Assembly (NCBI GenBank): GCA_964505785.1
Contig: CAZDJZ010000005.1
Span: 1-64,000, forward strand
From: CAYRTV01 sp964505785
GTDB taxonomy: Bacteria; Acidobacteriota; Aminicenantia; Aminicenantales; Aminicenantaceae
Reading direction: 5' to 3'
DNA length: 64,000 nt
Position numbers and translations under genes: made by a program. Under the pieces are notes generated by a model, which did no database searches, was not told the DNA's origin, and saw only the letters and a list, made by a program, of their open reading frames with translations. Each line of letters starts with the position of its first letter. Positions within the stretch are counted from its first letter, which is position 1. This document shows, piece after piece, positions 6,650 through 16,229 of this stretch.

Positions 6650-8989
6650 TTATTTGTTTCTTAGGGGAGAAACATCATCAATAACATACATGCCGCGGCC
6701 GTTGGTGGCGATCACCAGCATGTCGTCACGGGGGTGGATTTTTAAATCCCAAACAGGAGCATTGGGGAGTCCGGAGCCGAGATAATTCCAGGATTCGCCT
6801 CCGTTCGTGGTCACAAACACTCCCTGGTCCGTGCCGCAATAGAGGACATCTTTGTCTTTGGGGTCCTCACGGATTACATTAGTCGGACCTCCGGGGATAT
6901 TAGCAGCAATGCTCTTCCAGGTCTGTCCGTAATCTGTGGATTTGTAAACATACGGGGCAAAATCATCATCTTCTCGTCCGATAAGAGCAATATAGACAGT
7001 CGCCGGATCATATTTGGACGCAACCATATTCCAGACGTGCTTATTGTAAGGGAGCCCTTTAGTTATTTCCGTCCAGGCAGCCCCGGCATCTTTGGTCACA
7101 TGCACACGTCCATCGTCCGTGCCTACATAGACCACACCGAATTTAAACGGGGATTCCGCAATGGCGGTAATGGTTTGATACGGAATGGCGTAAGGAAGAT
7201 TCCCATGCCATTCGGGTTTATCGTATGATAGATCTGGGCTGATTCTCTCCCAGCTTTCTCCTCTGTCCATCGAGCGGAACAGATACTGAAAACCGCAGTA
7301 AACAATATGGGGATTATGAGGGGAAAGCAGAAGGCCGGCCAGCCACTGGGCCCGGTAAGGCTCTTCTCCTTCCGGCGCTTTGGGATAAACATCCTTGCTG
7401 GCCCATTGGCCGTCTTTGTACTCCGATCTCTCAACACGGCCGTAATAACCTGAGGCATATTGAGTATTCGGATCATTGGGATCGACCTCTATAAGAGTGC
7501 CCTCTCCTCCGGGAGCTCTCTCCCACTTAACCAACTGGGGCCGCCACCACCGCCGCCGTTCGGACGGGTCGGGTAAAGGCGCAACGCCCACTCCGCGGTA
7601 GGTCCCGAAATCCTGCACGGAACCGTAGACATTAAACGGCTTGTTCATGTCATAAGCGACATTATAGAACTGTGTTACCGGAATACCTTCCTGGAAGCTC
7701 CGCCAGTTGGCTCCGTAATCATAAGACACATATGCTCCGCCGTCGTTAACATTGATGAGGTATGTCGAGTCATCCGGATCGATCCAGAGGCCATGATGGT
7801 CGCCGTGGACGCCCTGTCCGAGTCTTTCCCAGGTTTTTCCCGCATCTTCCGAACGGTAAAGTCCAAGACCCATCAGATAAACGGTATCGGGATTATTGGG
7901 ATCAACCCGGATCTGGCCGAAAACCCATCCGTAAGTGCCGCCGAAACGTTCGAACATCTGATTTGTCGGGCTCATTTTCTGCCAGGTTTCACCCTGGTCG
8001 TCTGAACGGTAGACTTCAGCGCCGGTGATATCGGGATAGGTCCGCAAACGCCCGTAGGAATCCCGTTCTCCTTCTTCGGGCATACGGGAAGGCGTATGGT
8101 TGTCGACATAGGCATACACAACATTGGGCTGCGTCCGGCACATAGCCAGGCCGATCCGTCCTGTTTTTGTCCTATCCGGGGGGAGACCTTTGGTCAAAGG
8201 CTTCCAGGTCTTGCCGCCGTCAGTGGTTTTAAACAGGCCTTCACCTGCCGGAGTTGGATCGCTCCAGCGAAGCCTTATGCGGTTGACCATGGAAGCGATC
8301 AGCACATCCGGATTTTCCGGATCCATAACCAGGTCAATGGCGCCGATTTTTTCGTTGATATACAGAACCTTCTCCCAGGTTTCGCCGCCGTCGGTGGTTT
8401 TGTAGACACCGCGTTCCGGGTTATAAGTCCATTCGTGTCCGGTCGCCGCAACATAGACGATATCCGGATTGGCGGGATGCACCCGAATCCGGCCGATAGT
8501 CTGGGTTGCCGCCAGCCCTTTATGAGTCCAGGTTTCCCCGGCATCTGTGGATTTATACATACCGATACCTGCGATAGAAGCCCGAAAATGATTGGCCTCG
8601 CCTGTTCCAATCCAAACAATATCCGGATTGGACTCGGAAACAGCCAGATCCCCGACCGAAAGAGTCGGCAGCTCATCAGCTATTGGTTTCCAGGAAACCC
8701 CTGCATTTTCCGTTTTCCAGACACCGCCGGTGGCGGAACCCACATACATGACCAGCCGGCTTCCCATGGGAACGTCCACATCCGCACACCGTCCTCCCAC
8801 ATCATAGGGCCCAATGTGGCGCCATTCCATGTCCTTGTACGGCGTTTGCGCTTTCATGGTTTGATATTGCTCAAACCATTTGAAGCGCAGATCCGGGTCT
8901 GTGCTCACGATTCTTTTCTGTGCGAACACAAACATCGAGAGCCCGAGAATGACAAACAACAATAAATAAAAATGCTTTGAAAACCTCAT
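6650..8989 (-). CDS. Secreted Asp-box (VPS10/sortilin-like) beta-propeller protein
   Basis: The 779-residue product starts with a Sec signal peptide (MRFSKHFYLLLFVILGLSMFVFAQ) and then carries about eleven Asp-box motifs. Examples are STDAGETW, TTDGGKTW, SEDAGKTW, SMDRGESW and STDYGQTW, spread through the whole chain, which indicates one or two beta-propellers of the BNR/sortilin type. The family is abundant in Aminicenantes-like and Bacteroidota genomes, usually annotated as a glycosyl hydrolase without proof of activity. Acidic or catalytic residues of true sialidases are not evident. The start at 8989 is preferred because GGAGG lies five bases before it; an ATG 12 bases upstream overlaps that site. 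It is divergently arranged with a longer relative at 9274, and both have clear promoters. Confidence 0.85.
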   Translation of the reverse strand: MRFSKHFYLLLFVILGLSMFVFAQKRIVSTDPDLRFKWFEQYQTMKAQTPYKDMEWRHIGPYDVGGRCADVDVPMGSRLVMYVGSATGGVWKTENAGVSWKPIADELPTLSVGDLAVSESNPDIVWIGTGEANHFRASIAGIGMYKSTDAGETWTHKGLAATQTIGRIRVHPANPDIVYVAATGHEWTYNPERGVYKTTDGGETWEKVLYINEKIGAIDLVMDPENPDVLIASMVNRIRLRWSDPTPAGEGLFKTTDGGKTWKPLTKGLPPDRTKTGRIGLAMCRTQPNVVYAYVDNHTPSRMPEEGERDSYGRLRTYPDITGAEVYRSDDQGETWQKMSPTNQMFERFGGTYGWVFGQIRVDPNNPDTVYLMGLGLYRSEDAGKTWERLGQGVHGDHHGLWIDPDDSTYLINVNDGGAYVSYDYGANWRSFQEGIPVTQFYNVAYDMNKPFNVYGSVQDFGTYRGVGVAPLPDPSERRRWWRPQLVKWERAPGGEGTLIEVDPNDPNTQYASGYYGRVERSEYKDGQWASKDVYPKAPEGEEPYRAQWLAGLLLSPHNPHIVYCGFQYLFRSMDRGESWERISPDLSYDKPEWHGNLPYAIPYQTITAIAESPFKFGVVYVGTDDGRVHVTKDAGAAWTEITKGLPYNKHVWNMVASKYDPATVYIALIGREDDDFAPYVYKSTDYGQTWKSIAANIPGGPTNVIREDPKDKDVLYCGTDQGVFVTTNGGESWNYLGSGLPNAPVWDLKIHPRDDMLVIATNGRGMYVIDDVSPLRNK

Positions 8990-9051
8990 CCGTCCCTCCA
9001 TTATATCCGATATCCAAAAAATCAGATATATTAGATATTTTGATTCATTTC

Positions 9052-9080
9052 ATTATGAATCGGTTTAAAATCAAAGTCAA
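9052..9080 (-). promoter_or_regulatory. Sigma70-type promoter for leftward Asp-box gene
   Basis: On the minus strand TTGACT (9080-9075) and CATAAT (9057-9052) are separated by exactly 17 bases. The predicted start site near 9045 gives a leader of about 55 bases before the ATG at 8989. Confidence 0.65.
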
Positions 9081-9131
9081 CTATTTCATGTCATCCAGGG
9101 GAGCGAAGCGACGTAAGGTTAAATTTTTTTT

Positions 9132-9162
9132 TTGACATATTTGCGTATTTTTCATATATAAT
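9132..9162 (+). promoter_or_regulatory. Sigma70-type promoter for rightward Asp-box gene
   Basis: A consensus TTGACA (9132-9137) follows a T tract. TATATA is 17 bases downstream (9155-9160) and overlaps TATAAT (9157-9162). The predicted leader is about 100 bases to the ATG at 9274. It is back-to-back with the promoter at 9052-9080, so the 50 bases between may carry shared control. Confidence 0.7.
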
Positions 9163-9273
9163 ACGTTTAGTGATATTTGATATTCCAGATCGCATTATAA
9201 TCTCAGGAAGGGGAAGTCTTATCTGTTATTTTAACTGGACGAGTCCCCTTTATTTTGCCTTTCAGGAGGAACA

Positions 9274-12200
9274 ATGAAAAAAATGCAAGCTTTATTGATG
9301 TTGGTGCTTATAGGTTTGCTCTCACTGCCGGCATCAGGGCAATGGCGCCGGGAAATGCGCCCACGGGAACCATTAAGCTGGCGGCATGTAGGGCCGCAGG
9401 GCAACCGCATCAGTGCAGTCGTCTGCGACTCGAATGATCTAAATGTCTATTATGCGGGCGCCTGTGCCGGTGGGGTATGGAAATCCACTGACAGCGGGAC
9501 CAACTGGGAACCTGTTTTTGATAAACAGTCCAGCCAATCGATCGGCTCGCTGGCCGTTGCTCCTTCCGATTCGAATCAAGTTTGGGTTGGAACCGGAGAG
9601 CCCTTTATCCGGTCGAACGTCCTTATCGGCGACGGCATTTACAAATCCACTGATGCCGGGGAAAGCTGGACTCATATGGGATTGGAAAAAACCGGCCGCA
9701 TCGGAAGAGTCATTGTTCATCCTGAAAATCCGGATATCGTCTTTGCTGCAGCCCAGGGACATTGCTACGGACCGCAGAAGGAACGAGGCGTATATAAGAC
9801 CATAGACGGCGGCAAGACGTGGAAACAGGTAATGTTTGTCGATGAAGACACTGGGTGCTCCGGACTGGCCATGGATCCCAATAATCCGCGCATTCTTTTT
9901 GCGGGCATGTGGCCGGTTGTCATCAAAACCTGGGGCAAGTTTTCCGGGGGTCCGGGCGGAGGTGTTTATGTCTCCCGAGACGGCGGTGATACCTGGAAAA
10001 AAATAGAAGGCCATGGGCTTCCCGCATTTGAAGTCGGCAAAGTCGATGTGGCGGTGGCCCCGTCCAATTCCAAACGGGTTTATGCCCTGATCGAAACCGG
10101 GGACCGGGGTTCACTGTGGCGTTCGGACGACGGCGGCTTCAACTGGCGGATCGTCAGTTATGAGCGCCGTATCAATGAACGCCCTCACTACTACACCCGG
10201 ATGTGCATAGCGCCGGATGATGAAAACACCGTTTACTTTCCCTGCAACCGGATGTATGTCACATATGACGGAGGCGAGTCCATTGAAGACTTTTCCGGCG
10301 GCGGAGACTGCCATGACATGTGGGCCGATCCCAAGCATCCCGAGCGGATGATGATCGGCAACGACGGCGGAATAAGTTTGACCACCACCCGGGGTGAAGA
10401 ATGGAGCCGTGTTATTCTGCCCGTGGGTCAGATGTACCATGTGGCGGTGGACAATCAAATCCCCTACTGGGTCTACAGCAATATGCAGGACTCTACGTCC
10501 AAACGGGGCCCGGCCTATCCCGGGTACGGCCCCCACATGCAGGTATGGTCGGCCATGGGCGGATGCGAATCCGGCTTTTCTTATCCCGATCCTTCCAATC
10601 CCAACATTGTCTGGGGCACTTGTTATTCAGGCACGGTAGAGATCTACGATCACAGCAGCGGACTGGTCCGCAACGTCAATCCCTGGCCGGAAAAATCATT
10701 GGATTCCCCGGCCGAAGATATTAAATACCGCTGGAACTGGACTCATCCCCTTGCTCTCTCCCCTCATGATCCGTCTCTTATTTATGTCGGCAGCCAATAC
10801 GTCCACAAAACCGACAACGGCGGCCAAAGCTGGTCGATCATCAGTCCCGACCTGACCACCAATGACCCCTCTAGACTAGGCTCCTCCGGAGGGTTAAGCA
10901 AAGACAATCTGGGTGTTGAGTACGGCTGCACTCTTTTCGCGATTGCCGAATCCCCGCTGGAAAAAGGTGTGATTTGGGTGGGCTCCAATGACGGCCTGGT
11001 ACACATCTCCCGGGATGCCGGAGAAAACTGGACGAACGTCACTCCTTCAGGAATGCCTCCTTGGGGAACGGTCAGCATGATCGATCCGTCCCGGTTTGAT
11101 GCCGGGCGCTGTTATATCGCCGTCGACGGCCATCAAGAAAATATCCGTGATCCTTATCTATTCAAGACTGCAGATTACGGTCAAACCTGGACCCGCATCG
11201 ATGCGGACATCCCGCGGTCCGTCCTCAGCTATACCAGCGCGATCAAGGAAGACCCCGTCCGAAAAGGCATGCTTTACGCTGGAACCGCTAATGCCATCTA
11301 TGTTTCCTATGATGACGGGGACAACTGGGAATCACTGCAGTCTAACCTCCCCCATGCCTGCATTACCTGGATCGCTTTTCAGGAGCACTTCAATGACCTT
11401 GTGGTTTCAACCAACGGACGCGGTATCTGGATCATGGACGATGTCACTCCGCTGCAGCAAATGACTTCGGAAGTAAAGCAATCTAATGCGCATCTTTTTA
11501 AACCGCGGCCGGCGTACCGCTTTAAAGCGCGCGAGCGTGTGGTCATGCCTCCGAATGACCAAAGCCGCATTCAGCGCGCTCCTTACGGTGCCTCCATCAA
11601 CTATTACCTTAATGACATTCCCGGGCATCTGGTTCAAGTTGAAATATTTGATGAAAGCGGCCAAAAAATCCGGACTCTGCGCGGCTCCGGCAATGAAGGA
11701 CTGAACCGGGTCTGGTGGAACCTGCGGCATGAACCTTTAAAGCAGATAGAACTGCGCACCACTCCGGACTTCCATTCCCATGTTTGGGAGGAAAAACGCT
11801 TCAATGGACGCGATACCCGTCCGGTTCTCCACTGGGGTATCGGCGCGCCCCAAGCGGGAGTTTTGGCTGCACCGGGCACCTATACAATTAAACTAACGGC
11901 AGGCGGAAAAGAATATACCCAGGAACTGGAGGTCCGAAAAGATCCGAACTCACACGGGACCGAAGAAGATATCAAAGTGATGGTGCAGCTATGGGAAGAC
12001 ACCGTTCAACACATAAACGAAGTCGTGACCATGATCAACCGGCTGGAATGGATGGGCAAACAGATGGAAGAGATGGAAAAAGTCCTGGCTGAAGCCAAAG
12101 AGGCCGGAACAGTTATGGAAGCCCTGAGGAACACCGAATCCCGGCTTCAAGCTGTCGAAGACAAGCTCCTGCAGCGTCAGCTTCATGCATCCGATCCCAA

Positions 12201-12456
12201 ATCCTACCGGGAAGAGATGAAGCTGTATTCCAAGCTCCTCTGGTTCTCAGGTGAAATCGGAACCGGAGCCGGGGACATCCGCAATACCCAGGATTACGGC
12301 CCGACCAGGCAGCAGATTGAAGTGTATGATCTTCTGAGCCAAAGGCTGGATGCCGTCCGTCAGGAATATGAACAGCTTATCAATGAAATCATTCCCGCCT
12401 TCAACCGGACGCTGCAGGACGCCGGCCATGGGGCAATTATCACTGATTTAAGATAA
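9274..12456 (+). CDS. Secreted Asp-box beta-propeller protein with C-terminal coiled coil
   Basis: This 1060-residue protein has a Sec signal peptide (MKKMQALLMLVLIGLLSLPASGQ). About ten Asp boxes follow between residues 60 and 720 (STDSGTNW, STDAGESW, TIDGGKTW, SRDGGDTW, SDDGGFNW, TADYGQTW, SYDDGDNW). Next is a FlgD-like turn (FDESGQKIRTLRG) near residue 790, then a charged coiled coil from about 890 to 1040 rich in Glu/Lys/Leu. The last part is absent from its divergent neighbour at 6650-8989, so this is the long form of the family. Start: AGGAGGA three bases before ATG. It probably acts in the periplasm or on the cell surface; sortilin-like propellers bind proteins or peptides, and enzymatic activity is unproven. 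Confidence 0.85.
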   Translation: MKKMQALLMLVLIGLLSLPASGQWRREMRPREPLSWRHVGPQGNRISAVVCDSNDLNVYYAGACAGGVWKSTDSGTNWEPVFDKQSSQSIGSLAVAPSDSNQVWVGTGEPFIRSNVLIGDGIYKSTDAGESWTHMGLEKTGRIGRVIVHPENPDIVFAAAQGHCYGPQKERGVYKTIDGGKTWKQVMFVDEDTGCSGLAMDPNNPRILFAGMWPVVIKTWGKFSGGPGGGVYVSRDGGDTWKKIEGHGLPAFEVGKVDVAVAPSNSKRVYALIETGDRGSLWRSDDGGFNWRIVSYERRINERPHYYTRMCIAPDDENTVYFPCNRMYVTYDGGESIEDFSGGGDCHDMWADPKHPERMMIGNDGGISLTTTRGEEWSRVILPVGQMYHVAVDNQIPYWVYSNMQDSTSKRGPAYPGYGPHMQVWSAMGGCESGFSYPDPSNPNIVWGTCYSGTVEIYDHSSGLVRNVNPWPEKSLDSPAEDIKYRWNWTHPLALSPHDPSLIYVGSQYVHKTDNGGQSWSIISPDLTTNDPSRLGSSGGLSKDNLGVEYGCTLFAIAESPLEKGVIWVGSNDGLVHISRDAGENWTNVTPSGMPPWGTVSMIDPSRFDAGRCYIAVDGHQENIRDPYLFKTADYGQTWTRIDADIPRSVLSYTSAIKEDPVRKGMLYAGTANAIYVSYDDGDNWESLQSNLPHACITWIAFQEHFNDLVVSTNGRGIWIMDDVTPLQQMTSEVKQSNAHLFKPRPAYRFKARERVVMPPNDQSRIQRAPYGASINYYLNDIPGHLVQVEIFDESGQKIRTLRGSGNEGLNRVWWNLRHEPLKQIELRTTPDFHSHVWEEKRFNGRDTRPVLHWGIGAPQAGVLAAPGTYTIKLTAGGKEYTQELEVRKDPNSHGTEEDIKVMVQLWEDTVQHINEVVTMINRLEWMGKQMEEMEKVLAEAKEAGTVMEALRNTESRLQAVEDKLLQRQLHASDPKSYREEMKLYSKLLWFSGEIGTGAGDIRNTQDYGPTRQQIEVYDLLSQRLDAVRQEYEQLINEIIPAFNRTLQDAGHGAIITDLR

Positions 12457-12510
12457 GGGTAAAACCCCTTGAAATTTGAATGAAGTTAAAGAGCCAAAAC
12501 AAAAAGATCA

Positions 12511-14349
12511 ATGAGAAAAAATATTTTCATCACGGCTTTAGCCATTCTTTTTACAGCATTCGGGATTTGGGGTATTGACACCGGGAGGGCTTTGGATTTC
12601 ACGAAGGTTATCTCCATTAATGAAGCGGCAAAACAAGACACCTCTCCCCCAATGGCGATGCTGTTCAGGTTTATTAATAAAGGTGAAAAAATCAATGCAG
12701 GAACAAATCATCCGCTGAATTTTCTTCCGGCGGAAAGGCCCGGAGATAAGAAAGAACCTGTATTTCCTCCGGAAGCTGTATCTGCGGAGCAAACTGAGCA
12801 CGGCAAAGAATCCCCGCCTCGCATCGCAGCCAGTTTCGACGGACTCGGGGAAGGATTTGAAGGCCCGCAAGGGACGGCGAGATTCCGCAATCCTTCCGAT
12901 AATTCCCTGGCGGTCGGCCCCAACCATATTGTACAGACTGTGAATTCCCGGATGGCCATTTTCACAAAAAAAGGAAAAAAATTCAAAACCACCGGGAAGA
13001 TACTCTACGGACCTGTGCCCACCAACAATGTTTTCCGCGGCTTTGGCTCTGCGGGAAAAATCAACAATGGAGACGCTGTTGTCCGCTATGACCAGCTCGC
13101 AGACCGCTGGCTGATTGTGATGCCGATTTTCAGGCGATTGCCCCCCCGCGAAAGTAAACCGGACATCCCCGAAGCCGAGGAACAGGTGCATTTCAGCATG
13201 CCTGGAGTCGCCGGGCAGCCGGGACCGGCCCATCCGCTCTTTCAGCCGCCCCGGCCGACTCCTGAAGAAATCGCTGCCGAGGAGGCACGCAGAAAAAAAG
13301 AATGGGAAGAGCGGCGAAAAAACCGAAGAGAAGAAGGATCCTATGCCATGTGTTATGCGGTCAGCACCGGTCCCGATCCCCTCGGATCATATTACCGCTA
13401 TGAGTTCGTGCGGCCGCTCTTTCCGGATTATCCCCGTCCTGCTGTCTGGCCTGACGGCTACTATGTCCCGACCAGCACCGGCGATCATGTCATTCAAAAA
13501 CATGCCTATGTTGTGGAGCGGGAAAAAATGCTGAAAGGCCAACCGGCTAGAGAGATGGGTTTTATTATCGATGGAGTCAATTTTCTCAATAATGCCGATT
13601 TGGATGGAACCCAGCTCCCTCCCCGGGAGGCACCCAATATCATGATGGCTGCAGGCGGCGCCCAGCTAAAAGGCATCACGGAAGACGACGCCATTTTGGT
13701 GTGGAAATTTCACGTTGATTGGGAGGATCCTTCCAAAACCAGATTGGAAGGACCGGAAAAGATCCCGGTCGCTCCCTATCGATACTTATGCGGAGGCCAG
13801 CTGACCGACTGTGTGCCCCAGCCGGGAACCGAACAGCGCCTGGATTCCCAGGGAGATAAGATCATGGCACGCCTGGTCTATAGGCGGATCGGCAAACAGG
13901 AATCCATTGTGGCTGTCCATTCGGTCGCCGCATCGGCCGGGGGCGGCGGTGTCCGCTGGTATGAATTCCGGCTGGATAAAAACCGTGATGTCAAACTCTA
14001 CCAGCAGGGCACTTATGCGCCTGAGGGCGATTACCGCTGGATGGCCAGCCCGGCCATCGACGGAAAAGGCGATATCGGCATCGGCTATTCATTCGGCGGA
14101 CCGGATCATTTCCCCGGGCAGCGCTTTGCCGGCCGGCTGGCGGGCGATCCTCTGGGAAAACTGACCTTGCGGGAGGTGGTTCTCGTCAACGGCGAAGCCG
14201 CCCAGACCAACACCAAGCGCTGGGAGGATTATTCACAGACCGCCATCGATCCCAGTGACGACATGACCATTTGGTATGTGGGGGATTATCTAAAAGCCGG
14301 AGCGGAAAACTATTCCACCCGCATCGGCGCCTTTCGGCTGGATAAATGA
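12511..14349 (+). CDS. Secreted protein of unknown function
   Basis: The 612-residue product has an N-terminal hydrophobic segment (residues 4-22) typical of a signal peptide. It then has a conserved-looking block SDNSLAVGPNHIVQTVNSRMAIFTKKGKKF (about 130-160) of the kind found at the start of beta-propeller-like secreted proteins. Later blocks such as WPDGYYVPTSTGD and WEDYSQTAIDPSDDMTIWYVGDYLK also suggest repeated beta blades. Residues 215-280 are a charged, Pro/Glu/Arg-rich linker. It begins 54 bases after the Asp-box gene and probably shares its transcript. No catalytic motif is recognised. The ribosome binding site before the ATG is weak. Confidence 0.75.
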   Translation: MRKNIFITALAILFTAFGIWGIDTGRALDFTKVISINEAAKQDTSPPMAMLFRFINKGEKINAGTNHPLNFLPAERPGDKKEPVFPPEAVSAEQTEHGKESPPRIAASFDGLGEGFEGPQGTARFRNPSDNSLAVGPNHIVQTVNSRMAIFTKKGKKFKTTGKILYGPVPTNNVFRGFGSAGKINNGDAVVRYDQLADRWLIVMPIFRRLPPRESKPDIPEAEEQVHFSMPGVAGQPGPAHPLFQPPRPTPEEIAAEEARRKKEWEERRKNRREEGSYAMCYAVSTGPDPLGSYYRYEFVRPLFPDYPRPAVWPDGYYVPTSTGDHVIQKHAYVVEREKMLKGQPAREMGFIIDGVNFLNNADLDGTQLPPREAPNIMMAAGGAQLKGITEDDAILVWKFHVDWEDPSKTRLEGPEKIPVAPYRYLCGGQLTDCVPQPGTEQRLDSQGDKIMARLVYRRIGKQESIVAVHSVAASAGGGGVRWYEFRLDKNRDVKLYQQGTYAPEGDYRWMASPAIDGKGDIGIGYSFGGPDHFPGQRFAGRLAGDPLGKLTLREVVLVNGEAAQTNTKRWEDYSQTAIDPSDDMTIWYVGDYLKAGAENYSTRIGAFRLDK

Positions 14350-14690
14350 CGCTGTCATCCTGAGCCCCCCATGTCATCCCCAGGCCGCGCAGCGGCCGTA
14401 GGGATCTTAGACAACCTCGCATGATGACTCAGTCCCGTCTCTCCAAGCCGATGCACTCTAAGATTCCCGTCGCTCCGCTCCGGGAATGACACAGGATGTC
14501 ATCCTGGGCCGTCCCCGCTTGTCATCCCCGAGCCGCGATAGCGGCGATGGGGATCTTAGACGGCCTCGCCAGATGAATCGGAACCGATTCCCCTAAAGAT
14601 TCACTTTGGGATCCTTCGCTTCGCTCATGATGACTATGGATTGCCGCCCGCTGCACACCTCCGGAAATGAAAAAACTTTCGCTCAGGATG
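14350..14690. repeat. REP-like palindrome cluster
   Basis: No gene. Several copies of the TCATCC...GGGATCTTAGAC...CTCCGGGAATGACA unit alternate in orientation, with palindromic cores such as CCGCGCAGCGG and TCGCTTCGCTCATGATGAC. It lies between two rightward genes. Confidence 0.75.
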
Positions 14691-14763
14691 GCTAGTAACA
14701 ACGGTTTGGCAAGATAATGCGTCTATCAAGTGAAATGGAACGATAGATGAGGAGATGGAATTG

Positions 14764-15777
14764 ATGAACTTCATGAAGAGAGCTATAACTTTTATCACAA
14801 TGATAACCCTCGGGACATTTGCTCTGAGTGCTGAACAACTGAACCGGGCTTGGGACCATTTCCAGGGCGTCTGGGCCAATAAAGACTGTGAACTAGTGCG
14901 CACAGCCGGGTATTCCTTGCTGTTCGAACGGGATGGATCCACTTTATCCGCCGCATTACAGAAGATCTCCGCAGCCAAAGACCGAATCCAACTTAATACT
15001 CGCGCTATGACAGTGTTTGATAATTCCGATGAGAGTGTGGCCTTGAAGGCCAAAGACTTATTTGATAGCGAGAAAATCATTATCCAGCATCCGCCTGATA
15101 ATGAATTGAACTTAACCAATGAGACATATCTTATTCAGAAAACAGACGGAAAAATCATGCTGCTGGAAAACGGACATTTGCGGGAAGAGCTGGATATCGA
15201 ATCCGGCCGGCTGAAAATGAAAAGGACTGACGGCCGCTGGAAAATTCTAACTAAAATCGAAGACATTGCTATGACTGAGCCGTATGATATGCCGGTCGAT
15301 GTTACACAGGACAACGTCGGGAAAAGAATTCAGGAATGGCAGCTGGGAACCCGTTTCTGGAAAGCCCCGGACAGTGTCTTTTGGAAAATCGACATCGGGA
15401 CCAACCGGCATCTGTATACCTTCACTATGAATGATAATTTTCTTTATTGCCGGGCCGCCCGCATCCGCTCCAACAATAATGGCACGGTCTTTTCCCAGAA
15501 TATCCGGCTGGTCGCCCGCGGAAAAACCCGGGATCAGGGCTACATCAGCTATATGGCCGCGGATAACTTGGAAAAGGCCGGATCGGAACTTGAAATCGAC
15601 AACACCAAATTCGATTCCGCCTGCGGAATCGCTTACGATATCGACATCTACTGGTCGCTTCATTCTTTTAAAGAAGGAGAGATCAAGGTCAACGGCTGCG
15701 ACCAGGTCTATGAACGCCGTCCTTCTTCCAAAAATGACGCCGATATGCTGGAATGGATCGCATTTATGAAATATTGA
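14764..15777 (+). CDS. Secreted protein of unknown function
   Basis: The product is 337 residues. It has a signal-peptide-like start MNFMKRAITFITMITLGTFALSAEQ with likely cleavage after ALSA. The N-terminal half resembles a DUF4440-like or lipoprotein-type sensor fold only loosely. The C-terminal half, after residue 185, contains EWQLGTRFWKAPDSVFWKIDIG and alternates hydrophobic residues as in beta sandwiches. I do not recognise the family. GAGGAG at 14748-14753 touches the ATG at 14755, so that start is unlikely. The ATG at 14764 gives a spacing of about nine bases. It converges on a lipoprotein gene whose stop is only 8 bases away. Confidence 0.7.
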   Translation: MNFMKRAITFITMITLGTFALSAEQLNRAWDHFQGVWANKDCELVRTAGYSLLFERDGSTLSAALQKISAAKDRIQLNTRAMTVFDNSDESVALKAKDLFDSEKIIIQHPPDNELNLTNETYLIQKTDGKIMLLENGHLREELDIESGRLKMKRTDGRWKILTKIEDIAMTEPYDMPVDVTQDNVGKRIQEWQLGTRFWKAPDSVFWKIDIGTNRHLYTFTMNDNFLYCRAARIRSNNNGTVFSQNIRLVARGKTRDQGYISYMAADNLEKAGSELEIDNTKFDSACGIAYDIDIYWSLHSFKEGEIKVNGCDQVYERRPSSKNDADMLEWIAFMKY

Positions 15778-15785
15778 GGGAGACC

Positions 15786-16211
15786 CTACAGAATAAATTC
15801 ATAATCAATAATACAGTTATACGTATTTGTATAGGGAGATAATTCTCCCGGATGCTGATAACCGACACATAACCGGTATTTTTTTCCCGTTTCATAGGCA
15901 TATTTCTTCTTTACTTTCATTTTAACGGTGTAAAAATCAGTTGCCGAATCGGATTGCTGGGTGCGGTGCCAGCTTTCTGAAATCCGATTTTGTTCTTGAT
16001 CCAGAACCATATGATAAAGATACTGATTGGGCCGGGTTCTGCTTATTTTAAATTCAATTTCTTGGGGAGAATAATCAACAACAGAAATAAAGCGGTCCTG
16101 CAGCTTGGGTCCGTGCGCGTAAATGAGGTTTTGACCTCCCCCGGTTGATGTGCACGCAGTGATACCTATCATCCAAATAAGAATAGATAAAGCCCATATG
16201 AATTTTTTCAA
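15786..16211 (-). CDS. Small lipoprotein of unknown function
   Basis: This 141-residue protein has a lipoprotein signal: KKFIWALSILIWMIGITACTS, with Cys20 as the likely lipidated residue. The mature part is polar and beta-rich (FISVVDYSPQEIEFKISR, DFYTVKMKVKKKYAYETGKKYRLCVGY). The start codon is TTG, supported by AGGAGG six bases upstream. The family is not recognised. It converges with the secreted protein gene at 14764-15777. Confidence 0.7.
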   Translation of the reverse strand: MKKFIWALSILIWMIGITACTSTGGGQNLIYAHGPKLQDRFISVVDYSPQEIEFKISRTRPNQYLYHMVLDQEQNRISESWHRTQQSDSATDFYTVKMKVKKKYAYETGKKYRLCVGYQHPGELSPYTNTYNCIIDYEFIL

Positions 16212-16229
16212 TGCTGTCCTCCTATATTT

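Noticed and set aside
8096..8965. 289-codon plus-strand ORF
   Set aside because: It lies entirely opposite the Asp-box gene at 6650-8989, whose signal peptide and motifs are unambiguous; it has no recognisable protein features.
12538..13233. 231-codon minus-strand ORF
   Set aside because: It is antisense to the secreted protein at 12511-14349 and shows no start signal.
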